A stretch of DNA of 64,000 bases. It comes from Callipepla californica brunnescens. Its lineage: Eukaryota; Chordata; Aves; Galliformes; Odontophoridae. The DNA is taken from the NCBI GenBank assembly GCA_023055505.1, contig JALIRH010000013.1, positions 558,001 to 622,000 on the forward strand, given 5' to 3'. Of the stretch, positions 25,719 to 36,390 are shown piece after piece; position 1 is the first letter of the stretch; every line of letters starts with the position of its first letter. The translations under genes and the position numbers were made by a program. The notes under the pieces are model-generated. The model had not been told where the DNA came from, made no database searches, and was given only the letters and a program-made list of their open reading frames with translations.

Positions 25719-25864
25719 CGCTGTTCAAGAAGTGTTTAGATGAGGTGCTAAGGGATTTGATTTAGTAGCTTAGTGGGTAGGAATGGTGGTAGGAGGATGG
25801 TTGGACTAGATGATCTTGTAGGTCCTTTCCAGCTAATGTATCTATGAATCTATGAATCCATGAA

Positions 25865-25989
25865 ACTTGTTGCGCAAGATGTGACTCCAAAAGAGCCTTA
25901 ATCTCACTCAAGATATATATGCATATATATAAATACATTGCAATTCATCTCACCTCCAATAAGTGGAGCAAGACAAAAACACATTGATG
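25865..25989. other. AT-rich spacer
   Basis: Short interval between the CR1 tail and an LTR fragment, with a TA-rich run at 25911-25935. Confidence 0.5.
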
Positions 25990-26435
25990 TTTACAGTTGC
26001 CTTTTGAGCAGCTTTGTACTGAGCCAAGGCCATTCTTAATGAAGGGCCCAAGGAGCTGGGAGAGAACAAATTTGGGACAGTTGACTTAAACTGGCCAAAA
26101 GGGTATTCCGTACTTCCCTACCATATCATGTGGAAGGAGTTCTGAAGTAAGTGGGAGTATATATCACTCTCTTCTGTTGCTAGTTGGGCTAGCTGGGCAT
26201 CAGTAGGGAGTGATAAGCAATTACTTGTACATCACTTGTTGTACACATTTGTACACACATATATATATGTATATAGCTGTAACTCTTTTCCTTTTATCTA
26301 TCTTGGGAAATGATTTTATCTCAACCCACGTACTTTGTTGGGAATTTTTTATTCTCTCCCCAGGCCTACTGGTAAGGGGTGGAGTGAGTGAACAACTGTG
26401 TAGTGCTGAGCCACCTGCCAGGTAAAATCACAACA
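25990..26435 (+). mobile_element. LTR fragment (avian ERV LTR type), TA-expanded
   Basis: Shares an ordered series of landmarks with the LTR at 51961-52434: GAGCAG...TTGTACTGAGCCAAGGCC near 26012, GGGACAGTTGACTTAAACTGGCC near 26080, ATCTCAACCCACG near 26318, and the end GTGTAGTGCTGAGCCACCTGCC...TCACAACA at 26435. A short TA microsatellite sits inside (26253-26275). The 5' end is approximate, and no target duplication was found. Confidence 0.65.
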
Positions 26436-26737
26436 CTTTGAAATTCAAGTACTTAGTTATTAAGTATCTGTCTTAGAGCTAAATACAGAAAGAAATTATT
26501 ATCTTTATTCATTTCCTAAGGCATACAAAGCTCCAGGAAAAAGCAGTTATAAACAGCCAACAAAATCTTGTAGTAACATGCAAATATAGGAAATAATATA
26601 GTTCTGCTTTTTTTTTTTTTTTTTTTCTTGGGATAAGGAATACTAGCCAGAGTCAAAACAAAAGACTACCGTTCATTTGCTACCTACAATAAAGAATCCA
26701 TCTATGGATAGGGCAACCAACACTCTTTTAGAGAACC
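26436..26737. other. AT-rich non-coding sequence
   Basis: Contains a poly-T run (about 26610-26626). Nothing else recognised. Confidence 0.5.
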
Positions 26738-27002
26738 TGATCAGGCTTAGTAGGAAAGGAGGTGATGAACATCATCAAGGCATTTGATACTGTCTCCCAT
26801 GACATCCTTATAACAAAGCTAAGGAAGTGTGGGATAGACAACTGAAGTAAGTTGAGAACTGGCTTACTGGCAGAGTGCAGAGGGTTGTCACTGATGGTGT
26901 AGAGTTCAGTTGGAGGCCTGTAACCAGTGGTGTCCCCTAGAGGTCCATGCTGGGTCCAGTCTTTTTCAACATCTTCATCAATGACCTTGATGAGGGGATA
27001 GC
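26738..27002 (+). mobile_element. CR1 segment A (RT palm), forward
   Basis: Matches the CR1 at about 24660-24964: a [15 protein letters not shown] motif A near 26785, then a [23 protein letters not shown]-like stretch to 27002. It ends inside motif B/C territory and changes strand at the next base. Confidence 0.85.
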
Positions 27003-27505
27003 CTAAACAATCCCAGTTTCCTCAGCTGCTCCTCATTAGACTTGTGCTCCGTATCTTTAACAGCTTTTCTGCTCTTCTCTGGACATGCTGCAGGGCTTCA
27101 GTGTATTCCTTGTAGCGAGGGGCCCAAAACTGAACACAGTACTTGAGGTGTGACCTCACCAGAGCTGAGTACAGGAGGACAACCACCTCCCTGAAGCACT
27201 AATTCTGATACAAGTCAGGATGCCATTGACCTTCTTGGCTACCTGGACACACTGCTGGCTCATGCTTTGCTGAGTGTCAACCAACATTCCCAGATCCATT
27301 TCTTCTGTAGAGTCTTCCAGCCACTCTGCCTCAAGCCTGTAGCAGTTGCCTGAGATTGTTTTGGCTTAAGTGCAGGATCCAGTACTTGGTCTTGTTGAAT
27401 TTCATCCCATTAGACTCAGCCCAGCAATCCCATCCATCCAGATACCTCTACAGGGTCTTCCTACCCCCATGCAGATTGACACTTTCTACCAGGTTGGTGT
27501 TGGGA
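27003..27505 (-). mobile_element. CR1 segment B, inverted relative to its flanks
   Basis: The reverse complement matches the CR1 at about 24995-25503, from just after motif C (VNLPEG-like) through the MNQQC region to the LGLFSL-like stretch. Its limits dovetail with segments A and C of the same element, so this looks like the middle of one CR1 turned round rather than an independent insertion. Confidence 0.85.
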
Positions 27506-27741
27506 AGAAGTGTCATGCTTCCTGCAGAACCATTATGTATATAGTGGATAAACTAATCACAGGAAGTAGATCTTGATTCCTATCTTTTCTAAAAGACAAA
27601 ATTGCGGAGAGTTCTGAATGCATGTAACTACTCTCTGCTGAAATTCTGCAGAGAGACATTCCTCCACTTAAGAAACTTGAAATCACTGCAGCTAGAACAT
27701 ATCTACTCAGCTTTCAATTGTTTCAATTGACACACTGTGTC
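27506..27741. other. 236-bp filler between CR1 segments B and C
   Basis: No CR1 match. It includes TTTCAATTGTTTCAATTGACA, a short direct repeat, near 27712. It separates the inverted and forward halves of the rearranged CR1. Confidence 0.5.
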
Positions 27742-28124
27742 TCTTCAGCCTGCAGGGAACTCTAGGGGGACCTTAGAGTGGCTATCCAGTACCTGAAGGA
27801 GGCTCACAGGAAAGCTGGGGAGAGACTTTCTATAAGGGCAGGTAGCGACAGGATGAGTGGAAATGACTTTAAACTGGAAGAGCATAGATGTAGACTTGAT
27901 ATTAGGACATAATTATTTACTGTGAGGGTGGTGAGACACTGGAACGGGTTGCCCAGAGAGGTTGTGGATGCCCTCTCCTTGGAAGCATTAAACACCAGGC
28001 TGCATGAAGCTGTAAGCAACCTGCTCTAGTGGGAGAAGTCCCTACCTATAGCAGGGGCATTGGAACTAGATGACCTTAATGGTATCTTCCAGCCCAAACC
28101 ATTCTATTATTCTATGATTCTGTA
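27742..28124 (+). mobile_element. CR1 segment C (3' end), forward
   Basis: Matches the CR1 from about 25496 to its 3' tail: TTCAGCCTG..., a GACACTGGAACGGGTTGCCCAG stretch (27932) and the octamer tail CATTCTATTATTCTATGATTCTG (28100-28124). It keeps the ~25 bp lost near 25703 in the better-preserved copy. Confidence 0.9.
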
Positions 28125-31100
28125 AGAACATCATACAGTTCCTATGGTTTTGACAATGCCAATACTCAGCTTATTTCTTTGAAGTGGTCTTAAATTTCAT
28201 GATAGCATTGGAATTAGTTGAATTTGATTTGAACAGCAGCATCTCTTCCAGCATCAGTGCTTTCTCTTTTGCTTACACGTGAATGGAAAGCGAAGACTTT
28301 CTGCTCTCTACAGAGTAGGAGCAGCAGTAAATTAGACAGAAGTTAACAAATATTCATGGTAGAAAGCTGTAAGGCAGGCCACGGCACAACTGCCCAAATA
28401 AAGCATTCCCATCACTCGTGTCAACACTAGGCACTGAATTAATTTTCTTATCTTAAAGAGAAAAAACTTCTTCCTGATCACAGAAAAAAGATACATGAGC
28501 ACAGCAAACTCACTTATGAAGCTTGGGGTTTACTTGTCATCAAGAAGTGGGAACACCCTGTACTCACTGGATGTTTTCTTCTCCTGTAATATAGTGAACC
28601 TAGGATATCCTTAAGTTGAACAGAAATAAGTAAATTATACCAATTTGGTGTCTCTGATTAGTATTAGCAATTTACCTGCTTGAAACAGAAACCACTTCAC
28701 TGCTAACAATGCTACTAGCCGTAGAATAGATCCCATCTCCTGTGTGATTTTTAGTTTTTAGTTTGGGTTAAATGTTATTTTATATTTATAGTTTATTTTT
28801 ATTTTTAGTTTTAATTATGATTTTTTTTTCATTCTCACTCCTAAGCATATGAAGTTCTAAAATAAAACAAACTACCTTCCTACAGCTTTTTTTTTTTTCC
28901 TTAATACTCACATTTATCTGATTTTTAAGCTTTGCAGTCAACAGTAAAAACTGGAGACTGCAGATGTATCTGTCTGGATTTTGTCCAGATAAGAAATCCT
29001 CATTCTAAGTCCTCTATAATCATTACTTTTGACATTTTGAGCCTTGGACTGACCCACTAAGTGAGCTTGCATAGCAAGACAGCTTAATTACAAGTATTAG
29101 ACTAAGCATACTTACATAAGTATCTAATTATAGCTCACAACAACACTCAGCAGGCATAGCCATCTATGATTGAGTGTATCTGTTGTTGCAGCTATAGTGA
29201 AGAAACAGTGGTGCAACAATTGTTTGGAGTGCAGTAATGCAGTATCTTGACACTTTAAATACAAATATACAAGGCAGTCTGCCATCGTGCTCTAAATCCT
29301 CCCACACATCTATGTGAAAACTTTTCTTTAAGCCAATTACAGATGACACTAGAAAAAATCACTTGCCTATATGGAAGCAAAACAAAATGGTTGTTCTTCC
29401 ACGTTTCTTTTCAAAATATTGATCATAGTTATTTTCATTCTAGGATAAACTAACAACATTTCTGCAACTAAAAGATAAAATAACATTTAAGCATGTCTCA
29501 GAAGAGTAGGAGTCAATTAGAGTAAGAAAAAACAAATGCATGTTTAAGATATATTTAGAAAGCTCTGTAATAACGTACTGTGTTTGGTGAGAAGCATTAA
29601 AACTCTATTAGTCACTTCTGTGGAACTCTACCAGTGTCAGATACAGTACCAGCTGCAATTACCCGAGGATCTTAATGTTCAGCTACTGAGGACAACCACA
29701 GTATACAATACCCCAGGACCCAAATAACATTAGCATACATACTCCCATGTTATCTGTGAATAAATCCGATATATTTCAAATAAAAAAAAAAAGGATTTCT
29801 ACCCATACGACATTATTTTCTCCCATAAAGTATAGTGCTCTATGCTCTACAGTGCCAAACAAATTAACTATTCATTTTATTACTCATCCAAAATATTTTG
29901 GTATGCAGTTTCCTATATTTTTCTCTTCTGTATTTTGAGTTTGAGTAAAACGCACTATTTTAGATTTTTCTGGCATCTGCAGGAAGTCAAATGATAAATT
30001 TTAATCTCATAATACATCATCATTATCATGTCTAGAGATTTGAAGAGTGGAACTGACATTTTTGGTCTGAAAATAAGAAATAGTAATATTACCATTTCTA
30101 TTGAGGGGAACTGCTTTTAAACTCCTTTGGTTTAAAGCATAATCAGAAATTAATAAAGAAAAAAGAGGAAACAACTAAAGAAATGTTTTTAGTAAAACTT
30201 CAAAACAATCTCTAATCAGAAAAAGAAGTAAAATTCCTACTTCAGTTTCTGTAAATATTTAAATAAGTCTGATTTCTTTCTTGTTGTGCTAGTTATTGAA
30301 TGAGGTTTGATGCCTTACATGAAGCTTACATGTGCTGGCAATATGGTGACAGCCTGTTTTATTGAAGGATAGAGCATATCTCCATACATTTGTTGGATGC
30401 AAGAAACATTACTCCCAACCTCCCTCTGTAAACGTCTGTAAACACCTCTGTGGAGAGCACAGCATCACTTAAAGATGCTGCCCAGGTCTTAGATGAAACT
30501 GAAACCACCAGGCTAGAGTGTGTTCACTCTAGTGTGTTCACATGGATTGTGAACACAATCATAAATTACCATTAAATTAGGTAAATGCAACTATGAGCAC
30601 AAATGTATTTATTTTAAAATTTTTGTTTGTGAACAAAAAAAAAAAAAAATTCTAACACGTGCAGATTTAGTTACCTAATAACATCATGAATAAATTTACA
30701 ATCTTTTCCATCTTTTCCCAATATGAAAGTCACTGCAACAGTAATCTAATCTAATGTTTAAAGCATTTTATAAGCATCCATTGCTATATCATCTGTGAAA
30801 GAAAGAAAAACTAAAACTTTTGATTAAGGCACACAAAGTGTGTTGTGGTATGAGATGTAACCATAGAAACTGCCTGAACTCTAAACTAATTGCATGCTGC
30901 ATGATTGCATGATATTCACAGTCTGCTGGAATAAGACTCCACTAAATTCAGTAATTTTGCATGGAAAATTCATATGGTGACATGAAGCTCTCAAAAATGA
31001 TCAGATTGAGCAGGGTTTTGAAAACTGAAGGTATATTTTTTAGATTTAAGAATGTGATATTTAGAAGACCATAAAAATAACAGTAGATCTCTTGCTCGTA

Positions 31101-32219
31101 ATCAATTAAAAGTTGTGGTCTCCTGAGTGTTTTGCTGCCTGATATCCAGTTTCTAAAGCAACCGATGCCAGCTGCACACAAAATCCCAGATGTATGCTGG
31201 GTTTCTGATCTTTCAAAACCCTTCTCTTACAAAAACACACCCACAGAAATATTCCTTCTTTTAATTAGGAGCTTATTTGCTCTAATGGTCTGCATTTCAA
31301 TCTCAGGCAAGTAACAAATAAAGCTTCAGTCAAACTTCAAGTACTGAGCTGCAAGAAAAATGACCTTTTTGCTCTGATGCACAGGAGTACCTCTACAGCT
31401 CGGTAGAAAATTAGATTTCCTCACCAAAAATTTCAAATATAAACTATTAGATATATTATTTTAGGGATGTAAGGTAACATGGCAAATCAACAGCACAGTT
31501 CACATAATGATTTTTTTAATGTGTAGTTTTGATGTGAAAAGCCCATCTCCCTCACAAACTTGGATTCACAAAGCAGAGGGCTACACTCTTACAAGACTAT
31601 CTTTCAGTGCTAACAAGTTGCCTCAAATGGCAAGCTTATACTTACCGTGAGGAAGTTATAAAGTTTATTTACATTTGTACACCAGCATAAGGTGGTGAAC
31701 AATTTCCCCTGCCACGAATGTCATTCCTTTAATTGTTTACAAATTTCTCCTGTGTAGGAAATCATTGCCACCCTATTTTTACTAAGAAGTATCACACCAA
31801 TTTCTAAAGCATTTCAGAATAACTAGAAGCAAAATCTATATTAGACTGCCTCCAAATCCCTTTTTTTATTTTGCACAAAATGTAGAGCACAGACATTGGG
31901 ATAAGTTCTCATCTTGAGATTATACTGATGGGAAGACATAAACCCTTAAATTCGCCAGAGACTTAGCACAGCTTCTTACAAAGGCAATATAAATCTTATG
32001 CTCATACCAGGCTTCCAGTTTATCATTTTTCTTATCACCATAGCATTTAAAATAGGAAATAGGAATTATTATGCTCACTCGATGCCAGTCATGCCTGTCA
32101 AGAATTTGCCTTTATAAAAAAATGATGGAGATCAAATGAAATGCCAAGAGTAGGACTGGATTAGGCAGTGGCATATTCTTATATGCTTGTGGCATTTTAA
32201 AGGTTGATGGGAAAAAGAT
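28125..32219. other. AT-rich non-coding sequence
   Basis: About 4.1 kb. A TTTA/TTTTTA-rich run at 28755-28815 and poly-A at 30637-30649. A short inverted repeat of GTGTTCAC/GTGAACAC lies at 30526-30556. No gene recognised. Confidence 0.55.
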
Positions 32220-32511
32220 AACTAAATCTTAAAGCTGAACACTAGTGAACACACACCTGGAGTACCCTAAAGCAGAAGAGATAGTTCTTTATCTTTCCCT
32301 TTGAATGGAAAACGGAAACACAAAATCATCAGGAGTATGTAGTTCCTTTTCTCTTCTGAGACAGGTACACCAGAACTATTGACAAAACCACAGAACTGGA
32401 GTATTAACTCTTCAAGTTCCAGTGCACTACGTGATGTTACAATGTGGAATACCAATAACAAAATATAATAACAAAAATAATAATTATAATAAATAAATAA
32501 CAAACCATGTC
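32220..32511 (-). mobile_element. Truncated LTR, same family as 47603-48162
   Basis: Matches 47890-48162 in order: GAACA...GTGAACAC, TTTATCTTTCCCT..GTGG/ATGGAAAAC, TCTTCTGAGACAGGTA, GGAGTATTAACTCTT, and CACTACGTGATGTTACAATG before AATACCAATAACAAA. It ends CCATGTCA at 32511. The other half is missing. A (TAA)n expansion (about 32463-32500) has grown just inside the terminus. Orientation is inferred from the sister copy. Confidence 0.75.
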
Positions 32512-32678
32512 AAAGACTCAAGTTATCCAACTTTCCAGTGCCTTTAACTTTCTTAATATGTGTGTGTTAGTTTCCTCTGCAAGCCAGGCATTTCAGGAAG
32601 ATGTCATACATCTCAAAGTTTTTCAGTGTGAAACAGAACAGCATCTGACCCAGAATTGAAAGCATTTGCCCAACTACA

Positions 32679-32895
32679 CAGTTTTAAATTATTTTACAGT
32701 TTTTGCCAGAGATCATTTTGTGGCCTGTTCTGGGCTTCCTCAGTACAAAAAAGTCCAGATCTCCTCGAAAGAGTTCAGCGGAGTGGCTACAATGATGGAT
32801 AAAGGTCATGAACACCTCCCTTCTGAGAGAGGCAGAGAGACCTGGGTCTGTTCAGCCTTGAGGAAGAAGACTCAGAGGGGATCTGATCCACGCTG
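32679..32895 (+). mobile_element. CR1 fragment: left arm of an inverted repeat
   Basis: CR1 C-terminal RT region (from GTGGCCTGTTCTGGG to GGGGATCTGATC) preceded by ~25 bp of AT-rich, non-CR1-looking sequence. The whole 217 bp matches the reverse complement of 36178-36390 at about 93% by eye. Most differences are one-base indels. It is cut off 16 bp before the TTCC array and lacks a 3' tail. Confidence 0.85.
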
Positions 32896-32910
32896 ATCCC
32901 TAAACTACCA

Positions 32911-34266
32911 CTTCCTTCTTCCTTCTTCCTTCCTTAACCTTCCGACTTCACACTTCCTTCCTTCCTTCCTTCCTTCCTTCCTTCCTTCCTTCCCTTTCGC
33001 TTCCCTTCCTTCCTTCCTTCCTTCATCCTTCCTTCCTTCCTTCCTTCCTTCCTTCCTTCCTTCCTTCCTTACTTCCTTCCTTCCTTCCTTCCTTCCTTCC
33101 TTCCTTCCTCCTTCCTTCCTTCCTTCCTTCCTTCCTTCCTTCCTTTCCTTCCTCTTCCTTCCTTCCTTCCTTCCTTCCTTCCTTCCTTCCTTCCTTCCTT
33201 CCTTCCTTCCTTCCTCCTTCCTTCCTTCCTTCCTTCCTTCCTTCCTTCCTTCCTTCCTTCCTTCCTTCTTCCTTCCTTCCTTCCTTCCTTCCTTCCTTCC
33301 TTCCTTCCTTCCTTCCTTCCTTCCTTCCTTCCTTCCTTCCTTCCTTCCTTCCTTCCTTCCTTCTTCCTTCCTTCCTTCCTTCCTTCCTTCCTTCCTTCCT
33401 TCCTTCCTTCCTTCCTTCCTTCCTTCCTTCCTTCCTTCCTTCCTTCCTTCCTTCCTTCCTTCCTCCTTCCTTCCTTCCTTCCTTCCTTCCTTCCTTCCTT
33501 CCTTCCTTCCTTCCTTCCTTCCTTCCTCTTCCTTCCTTCCTTCCTTCCTTCCTTCCTTCCTTCCTTCCTTCCTTCCTTCCTTCCTCCTTCCTTTCCTTCC
33601 TTCCTTCCTTCTCCTTCCTTCCTTCCTTCCTTCCTTCCTTCCTTCCTTCCTTCCTTCCTTCCTTCCTTCCTTCCTTCCTTCCTTCCTTCCTTCCTTCCTT
33701 CCTCCTCCTCCTTCCTTCCTTCCTTCCTCCTTCCTTCCTTCCTTCCTTCCTTCCTCCTTCCTTCCTTCCTCCTTCCTTCCTTCCTCCCTTCCTCCTTCCT
33801 CCCTTCCTCCTTCTCCCTTCCTCCCTTCCTCCCTTCCTCCTCCTCCCTTCCTCCTTCCTCCCTTCCTCCCTTCCTCCCTTCCTCCCTTCCTCCCTTCCTC
33901 CCTTCCTCCCTTCCTCCCTCCCTCCCTCCCTCCCTTCCTCCCTTCCTCCCTCCCTCCCTCCCTTCCTCCCTTCCTCCCTTCCTCCCTTCCTCCCTTCCTC
34001 CCTTCCTCCCTTCCTCCCTTCCTCCCTTCCTCCCTTCCTCCCTTCCTCCCTTCCTCCCTTCCTCCCTTCCTCCCTTCCTCCCTTCCTCCCTTCCTCCCTT
34101 CCTCCCTCCTCCCTCCCTCCTCCCTCCCTCCCTCCCTCCCTCCCTTCCTCCCTTCCTCCCTTCCTCCCTTCCTCCCTTCTCCCTCCCCTTCCTCCCTTCC
34201 TTCCTTCCTCCCTTCCTTCCTTCCTCCCTTCCTTCCTTCCTTCCTTCCTTCCTTCCTTCCTTCCCT
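32911..34266 (+). repeat. TTCC (GGAA) simple-sequence array, ~1.35 kb
   Basis: A compound polypyrimidine array. From 32911 to about 33780 it is nearly pure TTCC with occasional one-base slips (TTCTTCC, TCCTTCC). From about 33780 to 34200 it becomes an 8-bp TCCCTTCC unit with CTCC runs (33914-33935, 33949-33963, 34104-34145). It then returns to TTCC until 34264. The minus strand is all purine. The long minus-strand frame 33069-34313 is an artefact of this repeat (Gly/Arg/Lys/Glu only). Confidence 0.97.
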
Positions 34267-34270
34267 TTTT

Positions 34271-35859
34271 TAATTTTGATCAAAAAATCAAAGAGCATCC
34301 CACTGAGTAGCATCCTTGACTAAGCTATCACTTCTAGGTCAGTATTTCAATTTGGAAATAGTATTTTGGCAATGCAAATGTATTTTTCATTTCAGTGAAA
34401 AAGTCACACTTCATTCACAGCCATAATTAATCTGTGCTGCAAAGGGACAAATTCAGAAATTCAAAATGAAACAGGAGAATAGGAAATAGATCTAACAGTT
34501 AGAGTAACATCTGATGTTATACTCAAGTTGCAAGATCAGAGGAAAATAAATTCTCACAGAAGTGAAGTAAAAGGTCTGTGTCTCTCTTCCTCAACACCCC
34601 TTGAAAGTGAAATACATTAGGGGAAAAGAAGAAAAAAATGAAGTGAAAATATAAATGCTATTAATATGTTAACCAATAAATAATAAGGTAAGTGTATTCA
34701 TGAGTTACAGAGGCAAGTTCTGTTCCGCTCGTCTGCCCTCATACTGAAAACCGCTGAAATCCTATTTTGGCCAGCCTTAAAATTCAGGGAGTGGGTGTCT
34801 TACTGTAACTATCACTTTTCCATCTTCCTCTTCCACATGAATGATGATTTTCTAGTCCACTTGCCATTTTATCTGACAGAGAATCTGCAGGCAAGACTGT
34901 ACTAACCCCAACTGGTGTGAGGTAAGCAGGATTAGTAGGAGGAACAAAACCCAGTAGCCTTCTGCAATGTGGAACCAGGCGAAGTATAACCTCTACAGAG
35001 ACACTGTCAACCTGAGCTTCTTCTCTGGATACATTTCCTCCACATAATGTTCTTTACCAACAGTCATGATCAGCGAAATATCTAAATCAGTTTTTGAGGC
35101 TTTTTAGTGTACTTGTTCATTACTCTTGTTTTTCTCAGGAGTAGATTTTTTAGTCTATCCCCATTTAAGCTTTTTGAGAGTTACATTTCCGCATTTAATG
35201 ATTTGATAGTAATAAAGGAAACATATATGATACAAGTTTGTCAAATATTCATCATCTTTTTTTAACCAAATCTGAAACTACAAGCTTGAAATATTCTGTA
35301 TGATAATACCCTATTAAATAACATTTTATACTTATTCCCTAGAAACCATGCATTAGACTTAATTACCACACTTCCTCATTATCATTTATTCTATCCTAAA
35401 GACTGATTTTGCAGTCCACAGGGAAAATCTTTTCCTGATAACTAGTTCTCCTTGGTTGTAGTCCAAGAGAAACGACAAACTTCACCTTGTTTCAGCTGCC
35501 TCTTGCTAACAGTTTAAGCCAACAGAGGTTGCATGAATAATCTTTTTAAACAGGCACAGGTTTTTTCCCCTGAGGTTGCACCATTATTTGTCCAATCACT
35601 TGTCTTTTTACTCCGCTCTGATCAGTGTGGCCTAGAGAACAAATAGCCAGCTTTACTTCCCTCCCTCTGGGAAGGTTAGATTTTGGTAGGATGCAGCATA
35701 CCAGCAAAACTAAGTCTCAAAAAAATATCCATTGCTTCCAATATTATATAGGAAGATATTTAGGGAACTGTGTTAATAATTCACACAACTGCAAGGTGTT
35801 TCGATTCATTTTTCTGTTTTTAGAAATGCTCAATAAATTTAGAAATGCTCAGTTTAAAT
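34271..35859. other. AT-rich non-coding sequence
   Basis: No gene or interspersed repeat recognised. A 14-bp direct repeat (TTTAGAAATGCTCA) occurs twice just before the next CR1 (35819-35851). Confidence 0.5.
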
Positions 35860-36375
35860 CACAGGATCACAGAATTGTAGGAGTTGGAAGGGACCTCTAG
35901 AGATCAAGTCCAGCCCCCTGCCAAATTATCTCCCTAAACCAGGGTGCACAGGTAGGTGTCCAGGTGGGTCTTCAGTGTCTCCAGAGGAGACTCCACCACT
36001 CTCTGTACAGCCTGTGCCAGTGCTCTGTCACCATCACTGTGAAGAAGTTCCCATGCACATTTGTGCAGGACTTCCTATGCCTCAGTTTGTGGCTATTTCC
36101 CTTTGTCCTATCACCACACACTGCTGAGAAGAGTCCAATCTCATCTCTTTGCCTCCTGCTCCTTAGATATTTATAGGCGTGGATCAGATCCCCTCTGAGT
36201 CTTCTTTCCTCAAGGCTGAACAGACCAGGTCTCTCAGCCTCTCCTCAGAAGGGAGGTGTTCCATGTCCTTTATCATCTTTGTAGCCCTCTGCTGAACTCT
36301 TTCGAGGAGATCCTGGACTTTTTTGTACTGAGGAGCCCAGAACAGGCCACAAATGATCTCTGGCGAAAACTGTAA
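35860..36375 (-). mobile_element. CR1 LINE 3' part, minus strand
   Basis: The reverse complement covers the CR1 C-terminal RT region and 3' end. The tail appears on the plus strand as CACAGGATCACAGAATTGTAGG at 35860, then GTTGGAAGGGACCTCTAGAGATC. Internal landmarks include the region encoding ...EESPLETLK...HLDTYLC-like sequence. It extends upstream to about 36375, where the inverted-repeat flank begins. Confidence 0.9.
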
Positions 36376-36390
36376 AATAATTAAAACTCA
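36178..36390 (-). repeat. Right arm of the 213-bp inverted repeat
   Basis: The reverse complement of 32679-32895, including about 25 bp outside recognisable CR1 sequence (AGTTTTAATTATTTTACAG). The arms enclose 3.28 kb containing the TTCC array. Confidence 0.85.

Larger units (their letters stand above)
23300..25864 (+). mobile_element. Best-preserved CR1 LINE (2.56 kb, 5'-truncated)
   Basis: A CR1 copy running from the middle of the endonuclease through the whole RT to the 3' tail, which ends in tandem TATCTATGA/ATCTATGA-type octamers (25841-25864). About the first 2 kb of a full element (promoter, ORF1, endonuclease N-terminus) is missing, as is usual for target-primed insertions that terminate early. 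It has few lesions: one stop and frame change between the endonuclease and RT frames (24223-24339), and a roughly 25-bp deletion near 25703 that ends the RT frame early. It is the youngest-looking LINE in the window. The exact 5' joint with the older fragment is within about 20 bp of 23300. Confidence 0.92.

Noticed and set aside
32911..34266. Possible CRISPR-like array or centromeric satellite
   Set aside because: No spacer/repeat alternation; it is a tetranucleotide/octanucleotide microsatellite, and the flanks are ordinary interspersed repeats.
33069..34313. 414-codon open frame on the minus strand
   Set aside because: It consists only of Gly, Arg, Lys and Glu because it translates the GGAA repeat; pure repeat artefact.
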